From IMG/VR virus record IMGVR_UViG_3300006735_000092, positions 1 to 35,731 of that record: a stretch of 35,731 bases of DNA; one strand, given 5' to 3'. The stretch's first letter is position 1. Each line of letters begins with the position of its first letter. This stretch comes from a virus. A program made the position numbers and the translations under genes. The notes beneath the pieces were generated by a model. That model was not told the DNA's origin, did not search any database, and saw only the letters and a program-made list of their open reading frames with translations. Positions 15,807 through 24,900 of this stretch are shown piece after piece.

Positions 15807-17537
15807 ATGGCTAATACATGTACAGGTAAAATACAAATTCCAATTACAGGAAGTACTACGGATGGGGTAGCATATATAGCGGCCAATTATCCTAACGGTA
15901 ATATTGCTGATTATACTTTTTTCATCACACCATCGGAATATAATAGTGTAATGAGTCCAACTAATAGTAGCCCTTTCAATATAGGGGGTTCATTTGGACA
16001 AACCGCACCTTGTGCAGTGTATGATACTACAGGAGCGGTTATGGCATATCAAGTGTATGTCCAAGAATATAAATTTATACATATATTAGCTCCCCCAGGA
16101 CAATATGGGGGTCAAGGTGCAAATAATGGGCCTTATAGTATACCTCCACAATCAACCTACTCCGATTTTGTAGATGCGATAAATATGACCATTCACCTTC
16201 CTTTGCTGGGTGCAATGCTTGCAAATATCAATATAGATTATTATACTGTGTGTGATAAAGCAAATGCTACCATTATCGGTTCAACACAATACAATAATTC
16301 TACTAGTACCATTGGGTGTCAAATTACGTCACAAATTTGTAATTGTCCTAATACAGTAATTAATCCATGTGCGACGACAGCTTTAAATACTGGTATACAA
16401 CCCACAAATGTAATTGCTGCTACATATAGTTTACAAGGAGCTTATGTTACTGGTACTTACCTAGAATGGCCTATAGGAAGTGGTGACTACTGGTTTTTAT
16501 ATGCGATTGGATATACAGTTAGTACTCCTTTTGTTTGGGCTCTGACAAATACCAACCCATCAACACACGATGCGTGGGTACCATGTGGGGTAGACCCAGG
16601 ACCTACAGAGAACCCTAACGATTGTCCCAATGAGTTCTTATCTTACCAAGACTTAAGTCCCACCCCATATCAAACATACCCTAGTGGTCCATGGGACCCA
16701 AATATAGGGTACCAAGTAGGTGAAACCTTCACTATGGATTGGTACAATGATGGTTTAGGTATATTATTAAGTCATTCGGACCCAAACTGGATTAACTTCA
16801 TATCAGGTCAAGGATTATCAAACCCTATAACTCAATTTGAGTTACCTGATTATGATTGGGTTGACCAAGAATGGATTAATCAAGGGTCTGGGATAATAGT
16901 AGAATTTTTAGGGAATTGTAATAATGTACCAGGAGTACACGAATATATATCTCTTGTCCATAACATACCACCATTTAACGACTCAACACCGAATGATTGG
17001 ACAGATGGGTTTTCTATACCTGGTTTTGCGAGTGCGGGTGGTATAGGTATACCTTATTGGCAATCACCAGGAGCTGACGACTATCCAGGTGTGTACCCAA
17101 CTGATGTTGTGTGGTATGCACAACAAGGTCTATCTCTTGTGAATGGAGAGGTAGCTTGTTGTAAGGAGTTACTCATAGGCTGTATGGACCCTATAGCGGT
17201 AAATTATAACCCAACCGCTGACCTAGCGTGTCCTGACTTACCACAAATGGGTACTGACCAATGGGGTAATCCAGTATCTCTAGGCCCACCTGACGGTCTT
17301 CCAGATTGTTGTGAGTATAATGATGTAGGTGAAGTAGCAGAGTGCCTACCAAAACTAACTAAAGAAGAATTTTTAATGAACATCGCACAGAAACCAGAAA
17401 CACGTTCAGATGTATTTATTGAAAGAGGGAAAACTTCAGTTTTTGAAAGAACCCAAAGATTAGCACAGACCCCGACCATAGGAGAATTAACAATTCATGG
17501 TTATGGGTACTATAAAATTAACGAACAAAGATTTTAA
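15807..17537 (+). CDS. Adhesin-like structural protein with a second GCTD-type motif
   Basis: A 576-residue protein, beta-rich and Asn/Gly/Thr-rich. The N-terminal 200 residues hold several Cys residues (CNCPNTVINPC). Mid-protein aromatic stretches (GPWDPNIGYQVGETFTMDW) echo the W...Y..G pattern of its neighbour. From residue 458 it carries GCMDPIAVNYNPTADLACPD, then a 20-residue insertion and DCCEYND, a variant of the GCTD motif of the preceding protein. The last 70 residues change character to a charged segment with SDVFIERGKTSVFERTQRLA and GYGYYKINEQRF, which looks like a separate docking domain at the C-terminus. It lies 17 bases after its neighbour, which suggests a pair. Confidence 0.75.
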   Translation: MANTCTGKIQIPITGSTTDGVAYIAANYPNGNIADYTFFITPSEYNSVMSPTNSSPFNIGGSFGQTAPCAVYDTTGAVMAYQVYVQEYKFIHILAPPGQYGGQGANNGPYSIPPQSTYSDFVDAINMTIHLPLLGAMLANINIDYYTVCDKANATIIGSTQYNNSTSTIGCQITSQICNCPNTVINPCATTALNTGIQPTNVIAATYSLQGAYVTGTYLEWPIGSGDYWFLYAIGYTVSTPFVWALTNTNPSTHDAWVPCGVDPGPTENPNDCPNEFLSYQDLSPTPYQTYPSGPWDPNIGYQVGETFTMDWYNDGLGILLSHSDPNWINFISGQGLSNPITQFELPDYDWVDQEWINQGSGIIVEFLGNCNNVPGVHEYISLVHNIPPFNDSTPNDWTDGFSIPGFASAGGIGIPYWQSPGADDYPGVYPTDVVWYAQQGLSLVNGEVACCKELLIGCMDPIAVNYNPTADLACPDLPQMGTDQWGNPVSLGPPDGLPDCCEYNDVGEVAECLPKLTKEEFLMNIAQKPETRSDVFIERGKTSVFERTQRLAQTPTIGELTIHGYGYYKINEQRF

Positions 17538-17540
17538 AAT

Positions 17541-18473
17541 ATGGCATTAGGAGCATACGGAATAAAAAGACCAGCAGACGTTTCACCAGAAGACGTAGAA
17601 GTACTATACCACTACTCTCCAACGAGAGATTCGGGTAGTAATTTCCAATTAAGGAGACTTGACTCAGCTCAGGTATTAGCTCCTTATTTACATAATAATA
17701 ATACAGCGGTAGGAACTAACCCACCAACATCAGGTGTTGAGATTTTAGGTGGATTATATCAACTGACACTACCTAATGACCAATTTAATGTAAAAGGGAT
17801 ATATACTGTTTATATTAGACCAGCGGAAATTAGAACAACAATTGTAGATTGTGGTATACTCGCCGCTCTACCAAATGTTAAAGGTTTAGTGTTTGATTTA
17901 AATAATGTACCAGCACAGTATAGAAATAGAATGTCACCTATGAGTTTAGTGGGATATAGGATAGAATATTTGAATAATGACGGGAGTAAGATATCTAACT
18001 TTTTTAGAGTAGTTACCTCTAATTTCTATTGTGAACCAGTTCCAGCTAATCTTACACAAACCAACCAAGTATCTCCTAGGTATGTGTATACCGATAACCC
18101 TACTAATCTAGTTTTTTGTACACTATCACCAACAGCCGCACCTACAAATCAACCTAATGCGATACCATTTATCGGTCAACCGACACAAGGTGTTGTTATA
18201 ACTAATACATATTTTAATCCTATAACGTTAGATATAGAAATGGTGGACCACGATTTTGAAACTTTAGCTATTGGATTATATGGTAACCAGACTAAGTCTA
18301 TAGAAGATGGTATATATACACTTTATGACTTAACTGGAGCTAATAACATATACAAACAATATAATTTATTTGAAATAAGAGACCAGTTTGATAAGAAATT
18401 ATTTGAGGTGAGACAAGATAGAGGAACCCAGATAGATTTCAGTAAAAACTTTAATACAGTAATTACTCAGTAA
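17541..18473 (+). CDS. Structural protein of the baseplate cluster, unknown family
   Basis: A 310-residue soluble protein with no signal peptide, membrane segment or visible repeat. Notable segments are MALGAYGIKRPADVSPEDVE at the N-terminus, VYIRPAEIRTTIVDCGIL near residue 95, and a C-terminal LFEIRDQFDKKLFEVRQDRG. The even mixture of beta-type hydrophobic residues and Asn/Pro turns fits a baseplate or tail protein. It sits 3 bases after the previous stop and shares its TAA with the next ATG, so it is probably translated together with the 1161-residue wedge candidate. Nothing identifies it more closely. Confidence 0.72.
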   Translation: MALGAYGIKRPADVSPEDVEVLYHYSPTRDSGSNFQLRRLDSAQVLAPYLHNNNTAVGTNPPTSGVEILGGLYQLTLPNDQFNVKGIYTVYIRPAEIRTTIVDCGILAALPNVKGLVFDLNNVPAQYRNRMSPMSLVGYRIEYLNNDGSKISNFFRVVTSNFYCEPVPANLTQTNQVSPRYVYTDNPTNLVFCTLSPTAAPTNQPNAIPFIGQPTQGVVITNTYFNPITLDIEMVDHDFETLAIGLYGNQTKSIEDGIYTLYDLTGANNIYKQYNLFEIRDQFDKKLFEVRQDRGTQIDFSKNFNTVITQ

Positions 18474-21400
18474 TGGCAAAATTTTATTACCCACCAGCAC
18501 CTGGTAGTGGAGCCGGGACATTTAGTGATAATCTAGTAGGACTTCAGATTACTGATGGTTCTTCTATGGCTACAATGGGTAATTTTACTTTTAATCAAGG
18601 TACAACTCAACAAAATGTATTTAACTACTCATTAGGTGGTTTTTCAGAACCTATAACACTAGAACTTTTAGCGAAAGGTAATGAAGAATTATTAGAGTAC
18701 CTTTCTAATTCATCTCTCTTTATAAAATTTAATTATGACCACGACGATATTAGTAAGTTGGTTCAGTATGGTTCTTTAAAAGAAAGATTAAGAGTATCGA
18801 CTCAAGAAATTATTAATTTTTTCCCCGCAGCATTTTATGTTGATGGTGTTAATGTTATAGATGGGTCTAGTGGTAACACTACTCATAGTGTGACTTACTC
18901 TGACGTTACGGACCAAACAACTATTGTGGTTTCTAAGTTTAAATTTTCTAACCCATTTGGTATAGAATATACCGAAAGAGGTTTATATGGTGTAGAAAGT
19001 TCAATGGATATGGACTATGTGGTAATTCCAGAAAATACCGATATTAGTACGGTAGCTTCTAAGGTAGATTTAGGAGAACTTAGTCCACTAAGAAACTTTT
19101 CATTACAATATCCGAACTACGTACTAAGTTTTGATGGTAGTGGAACCACAGAATATAAAGTAATAGATTACACACCTATAGATGATAATAGTACGGGATT
19201 AACAATAACAATAGAGGGTAAACCTTTCGGGTTAAACCCAACCCCGTCAACTACCAACTTTTATATAAAACCTAATAAGTTAGAAAGTCAGAAAGTATTT
19301 GATAATTTAGGTAGTGTAGAGAAATTCATAGTAAACCAAAGAAGTGTACCTCAATATACTTCCACCTTTAAAGTGATGAGTGAAACAGATGGTGGAAGAA
19401 ATTATATACAAAAAATTAAATATACCTGGCCTAAAAGTGATTTAGTAAACCTAGATTTATCATCTCAAGAATACACTAACTATATCCAAAATTTGGTAGA
19501 TATAGGGAATAGAATAGATGAAGAAAAAACTAATTTAGTATCTAGATTTTTAACATCAGGAGCTTTAAAAGATTTTGATACGGGAGATAGGAAAGTTGAG
19601 AAAACCCTACAAATATACGGAAGAAGTTTTGATGATGTAAAAAGATTTATAGATGGGATATCATATATGACCAATGTCACATATGATGGTGTAGAAAATA
19701 TACCTAACAAACTTCTAAGAAATTTTGCATTAATGTTGGGGTGGCAAACACCTAATATTATAAATAGGAAGGATTTTCTAGACACATTATTAGATACCGC
19801 TCCCCCACAATTTTCTGGTGAATCTATAGGTTTAACACCAGCTGAGTTAGATATAGAATTATACAGAAGAATAATAATGAACACTGCTTACCTTTTTAAA
19901 TCTAAGGGGACAAGAAAAGTAGTAGAATTTATTTTTGAATTGATTGGTGCACCTGAAGCGATGACTCAGATTAACGAGTATGTTGTATTAGCGGACGGGA
20001 GGTACAAAACGGGTAAGATGGTTGAGGATAGAAAATTAGGTGTTGTTTACGAGGAATATGATAACGGTTTTGACTACTACTGGTCTTTCTTATCGGCAGG
20101 AGTAATAACCTATCCAAACATAGAATATAATGCTGCTATGTCTACTTATGGTGGTACTAGTTATCTTACACCAGAAATTAAAACACATGGTTACACCAGA
20201 GAAGACTATCCGATAGACGACGAAGGATACCCAACTAAACCTAGATACACTAACAATTATTATTTCCAAAGAGGAGCTGGATGGTATGAAGAAAATTTAC
20301 AACATAGAGGTGAAGTAATAATAGATTTAGCGAATTCCGTTTTTACAGGATGTACACCAGTAATTAATACTAAATTTAATCAATTTACGTGGGGTGGATT
20401 CTTTGGAAATGTACCTTATGGTGTGACATCTGATGACCCTGGAGCTCCTTACCTTGAAAGGTTTAGGAGATTTCCATTTATGCCATTTGGTTTTGGGTTA
20501 ACACATGAAATTGACGATAAAAAATCTTGGGTAGAGACTATACAATATCCTAATTTAATAGGGAAAATAGATGGAATATCTTTATGGAGAGACCGTGCAA
20601 CAGCAGAAATGGAAGCACGTGAGGTGGGCTGCCCTGGAATACATACCCACACCTTATATAATGAAATGGGGTATATGGCTTGTAAAGACCACCAAACCGC
20701 TACTAATGTAATGTTACAAACATATGTAGAACCACAAGAAAAAATACAGAGAGTATATGATTTTACAATAAATAGATATAGTGATTATCTTACAGATAAT
20801 GAAAAATTCATTATAAATGTAAAGAATACTGATGTCTTCATTAACCCCTCACAAGGGTTTGTTTATGATGTATGGAAGAACTCAATTTTAAGTGGTTCTC
20901 CATTCAACGGAACACCACTTACACCATCTAGATATGGGTGGAATAATACCGAAGTAGCTTACCCAGGGTTAGGAAAACTTGATGATACATTAACACTAAT
21001 TAACGCTAAAGACTTTCCATTTAAAGCATTTAAAAAAGGACTTATAGAGACCTTTATTAATGTTAAAAATAGATTAACCATATCTGATGGTAAAACCGGT
21101 GGGTACGCCACACTAGATATGCTATTCTTAGACTATGTTAAGAAAAAAAATGGGGAGAATAATGATTATACGTATAGTAAATTAATTGAATATGCATCTA
21201 TTATAGGTACAGATTGGTTAAAAATTATGGAACAATTTATTCCAGCTACCACCTTATGGCAAGGGGGACAACGAATAGAAAATTCCATATTTCATAGAAA
21301 TAAATTTGACTACACTAATTTAGCTGATAGTATATATTCTGGTACAGTATCGGGACCTACAGGTGGTGACAATGGTGGTGACAATGGTACTGGTGGTGAC

Positions 21401-21958
21401 CCAGAAGGGGGTGTCGTTGACTCAACAGGTGGAGGTACTACTACTGGTGGTTGGACTCCTGTATTAAGTGGGTCTAATTCGGTAGTTGAAGGATGTTGTT
21501 ATAGTGGTGTCCCAGTTAATGTTAGCACAGGTGTGATAGGTGTGGGAAGTGACATTAATAGTGTGATAGCTACTGCTACCACATCAGCAGGAACCACTTG
21601 TATTTTACCAGAAACAGCGATGACTTTAGCTTCTCGTACACCTAATTTCCCTAACGGATTCGCTCTTACAGATTTTGAAGTCACCTGTAAGTCTAACTAC
21701 CCTTCTTATTATAATTTTATAGGAATAAATCCTAACGACGTAACATTTACACCACCAACAGGTGTTATAAATAACATATTATTAGTAGTAAATACAGCGG
21801 GAGCAAATAATCAGAATTTAGTTACCCCCGATAATTTACCACTTTACACTGTAGAGGGTGGGTATAGTGAAATAATAGCGAGTGGTGGAGACATAGAAGT
21901 AGAAATAAATCAATTAGCGGAAACAGAGGGGAACTCTTTACCATTTGATACCATATAA
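18473..21958 (+). CDS. Candidate gp7/Tri1-type baseplate wedge protein with tail-protein-I-like segment
   Basis: A 1161-residue protein, near the size of T4 gp7 (1032). Residues about 405-500 resemble phage tail protein I: NFALMLGWQTPNII, a run of helices with LYRRIIMNTAYLFKSKGTRK, then VVEFIFELIGAPEAM; the 'LxxLGW...KGT...l' layout is the family hallmark. In contractile particles this family is the wedge partner of gp6 (Tri1 with Tri2). Near residue 920 the sequence IMEQFIPATTLWQGGQRIEN continues a conserved-looking core. From about 964 a Gly/Asn/Asp linker with a 12-base tandem repeat leads to an extra C-terminal domain of about 175 residues containing CCYSGVPVNV. The start overlaps the preceding stop (TAATG). 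Assignment as gp7 analogue is inference. Confidence 0.7.
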   Translation: MAKFYYPPAPGSGAGTFSDNLVGLQITDGSSMATMGNFTFNQGTTQQNVFNYSLGGFSEPITLELLAKGNEELLEYLSNSSLFIKFNYDHDDISKLVQYGSLKERLRVSTQEIINFFPAAFYVDGVNVIDGSSGNTTHSVTYSDVTDQTTIVVSKFKFSNPFGIEYTERGLYGVESSMDMDYVVIPENTDISTVASKVDLGELSPLRNFSLQYPNYVLSFDGSGTTEYKVIDYTPIDDNSTGLTITIEGKPFGLNPTPSTTNFYIKPNKLESQKVFDNLGSVEKFIVNQRSVPQYTSTFKVMSETDGGRNYIQKIKYTWPKSDLVNLDLSSQEYTNYIQNLVDIGNRIDEEKTNLVSRFLTSGALKDFDTGDRKVEKTLQIYGRSFDDVKRFIDGISYMTNVTYDGVENIPNKLLRNFALMLGWQTPNIINRKDFLDTLLDTAPPQFSGESIGLTPAELDIELYRRIIMNTAYLFKSKGTRKVVEFIFELIGAPEAMTQINEYVVLADGRYKTGKMVEDRKLGVVYEEYDNGFDYYWSFLSAGVITYPNIEYNAAMSTYGGTSYLTPEIKTHGYTREDYPIDDEGYPTKPRYTNNYYFQRGAGWYEENLQHRGEVIIDLANSVFTGCTPVINTKFNQFTWGGFFGNVPYGVTSDDPGAPYLERFRRFPFMPFGFGLTHEIDDKKSWVETIQYPNLIGKIDGISLWRDRATAEMEAREVGCPGIHTHTLYNEMGYMACKDHQTATNVMLQTYVEPQEKIQRVYDFTINRYSDYLTDNEKFIINVKNTDVFINPSQGFVYDVWKNSILSGSPFNGTPLTPSRYGWNNTEVAYPGLGKLDDTLTLINAKDFPFKAFKKGLIETFINVKNRLTISDGKTGGYATLDMLFLDYVKKKNGENNDYTYSKLIEYASIIGTDWLKIMEQFIPATTLWQGGQRIENSIFHRNKFDYTNLADSIYSGTVSGPTGGDNGGDNGTGGDPEGGVVDSTGGGTTTGGWTPVLSGSNSVVEGCCYSGVPVNVSTGVIGVGSDINSVIATATTSAGTTCILPETAMTLASRTPNFPNGFALTDFEVTCKSNYPSYYNFIGINPNDVTFTPPTGVINNILLVVNTAGANNQNLVTPDNLPLYTVEGGYSEIIASGGDIEVEINQLAETEGNSLPFDTI
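21362..21385 (+). repeat. Two perfect 12-base repeats encoding a GGDN linker
   Basis: GGTGGTGACAAT occurs twice in tandem (21362-21373 and 21374-21385) and is followed by a degenerate third unit reaching 21400. It encodes GGDNGGDNGTGGD, a flexible linker between the conserved core of the wedge candidate and its extra C-terminal domain. Confidence 0.7.
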
Positions 21959-21974
21959 TAACTTTTTAGTGTAG

Positions 21975-24900
21975 ATGGAAGTAACAAATTACATACAAAA
22001 AATAGATTTAAGAAGGACCTTTACGGAATTTACCGTAAGACTTACAATGTCTGGGAGATATGCGGGCATACCGTATCAAAATACACCTATTTTAATGTTA
22101 AAATATGACATTGAAAAACCTGTAGATATGTATGTTTCTTATGATAAGAACGGAAAGATAATAGATGGGTATCTCTACTTAGAAAGAAAAAATTTCCTAT
22201 TTAGTAGGATAACATTAAAAACTGCACCTAAGAAAAATTGGAATCCCACAAAACCCCTAAATCCTTTAAAAGACAATCCATACATTTCAGTCAACCCCAA
22301 CCCACAACAAACCTGTGTTTGTTCATGTTATGCGGGAGCTGCGAGAAATACATACTGGCCTGTTACTAGTAAAAATGGTGAAACTTGTGAACAAACTTGT
22401 ATGAGCCAATCTACTTACCTAGGGTGTGCGAGTAGAGATTCTTTTTATGTTAATACTCCACCTGTAGATAATGAAGTTACATATTTGGGTTCTAAAACTA
22501 AGACTACATTTTTGACTGATGTTGTTATACCTATATTTGATAATGGTAAGTTAGGTTTAAGAAAATTAACCCAAGCTAATATTACTTCTACCCTAACTAA
22601 TAGTAGAATGTGGAGACAGGGTAAATCTATGTTACAACTAAGACCTTTTAAATCAACTAAACAAGGAAAATATAACGCGGTCCAACTAGTAATGCCACAG
22701 ATTACGGATTTTTTACATCTCAATCAACAACCTATTTCTTTTAATGTTGAGGTTGTTGCACGTAATGGTAAAACCCCTGTTAATAAATTTACTATTAATC
22801 CTACAGATAGAAAAACCCAAAGTAGAAAAGTTAAAAGACCTATTGATAATCTCTACACCAAAGGGTTCGAATACCAACGACTAGACGGTTCTAATTATAT
22901 TGGTTTCTACCATATAGACCCAGTAGCAGGTGCTAGAATAGGGAAAAATGGTAGTAATTCTGGGGAGAGGTTAAAATCTTTAAGTTTTGTCCCTTCCGTA
23001 CAAGTGGTAAAACCTAAAGTTTCCGCAAGGGTCCCACGTACACAAACTTTCTATACCTCTCTACAACAAAAAGAAGTGGAAAAAGGTAAGGTAGAGTTCA
23101 ACTTTAATCACCCCATTAAGAATTTTACTGAATTTAAAATATTAAAAAATGAAGTTTTTATTATAAAAAATGATGAAAATTATTCATTATCTCTATGTAA
23201 TGTATTAAAAGAGGATGTTAGGGAACTACCCTATAATGTGACAAGAGTGGTTACTAGAGGTAAAATTACACCATCTACCCCTTACTATGAGGAAGGTGTA
23301 AAAAAATACCCACTCTCATGGCCTGTAGATTTAAGTAATAATGTTATTTTTTCAGACTGTAAACAATGTATGTCTTTTTCCTTTTATTCACAAGCTCATG
23401 AGGATAATTTCGGTCAAATACTTAGACAAAATCAAATAGCTAATCTAGAAGAAGATTATTTTTTAAATGACATGCAAACCCTAAGTTATACACCTAGATT
23501 TTTTACAGGTTTAAATCAGTGGTTAGAAAGGTCTAGTTCCGATATTTTTAGTGACCTACAAATTATAAGGGATAGTAAAGGTGAATTAGATAGTTTACAA
23601 ATTTGTCCATCCAAAGACACCATTTTAAATGGTTATGAAGGGATATATTCTAAAGCCCAGAAAAAATGTAATTGCCAATATTCTGATAGTACCGATGAAG
23701 AAATAGTTGAGGTAGAAGTACATTGTCCAGATGGTGATTGTGTAAAATGTTGTACTTCACAACAAGACGTAGAAGGTTGGGATGATTGTTGGACGTGTGA
23801 AGAGGATTACTCAGCCCCTATAGGAAATTATGCAACTGATTTATTTACTAGTACTTACGCTACATTTAAAGAAGTTTTTACAGGTGGTACGAAACTATAT
23901 TCTGGTTATACTAATTCGCCCTCTACTTCTGCTAATACATATGACATATATATTTCGGCCAGTACTTTTACTGGTGATACTATTATTCCTATTTCTAACA
24001 TTAAAAGAATTAAACACCGACCTCTAGCAAATGTAGTAGACCCACGTTATGTACCACACTATGGTTATCAGGTATTTTCAGGTAATGGAGGTAACCTAAC
24101 TATAGAATCAGGTAATAGTAGTAACTATATGACCTATAGAGTAAGAGAAAACGGAACTTACAGATTCCAATACAACGCTTATCTAGATGTCACCTACCAA
24201 GATTCTAAATGGGCAGATTATGTATTCTCTAATTACCTAACCGCTGCTACACAGTCTATAGGTTATCCTACTAGTGACTATGCTATTAAAAGATTAATAA
24301 ATTCTTCTATACTTAGAGCAGGTGCCAATGAAGGTGATGTGGTATTAGAAGACACTAACGGACAGTTTTTCCCAGGTAAAAATGGTTTTGCGGGAGGTAG
24401 TGGAGTAACAATGTTTGACTTTAAAGTCTTTATTGAAAGAGAAACTACAGCAACAACTAAAACTAACTTAGATATTTTTACAGTATCAAATGACCCAGTA
24501 AGTGGTATAGACTCAGACGCTTATCTAACACAAAGCACTAATATCGTACAAGATGTTTTTAGTGGGTACACTAATTTATTTGACGCTGCAGCTACAGCTA
24601 ATACTGTTTTTAGAAAAATGATTCCTGTTAGTTTAGATACGGGTTTAATATCTTTAAGTGGTGGTGATGTAGTAAGATTAAAATATAGTGCAGATTGGGA
24701 TACCACTTCTAAAGGGACAACAGGGACTACCGCTATTAAACTTAATTTAGGTCATCGACTAAACGTCAGTGGTAACCCCACATACTCACCTTCTTATAGG
24801 GTGGTTAAATTTGATAGTTTATATGTTGATAAAACTCTCTTCTTTAACGCACATAAACAATCACGAGCTGAAACTTATTTTGAGAATGGTATAAAAACTA

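Noticed and set aside
17413-17420. TATTTATT inside the 15807 gene
   Set aside because: It is within coding sequence about 120 bases before the next start. It shows that the one-mismatch form of the octamer occurs by chance, which lowers confidence in the TATTTATT sites.
19759-19766. Exact T4 late-promoter core TATAAATA on the + strand
   Set aside because: It lies deep inside a coding region (encoding part of NIINRK), far from any start, so it is probably chance.
23830-24027. Plus-strand 65-codon open frame inside the 1360-residue gene
   Set aside because: Its Leu/Ile-rich translation comes from an out-of-frame reading of T-rich codons, and it is nested in a continuous larger gene.
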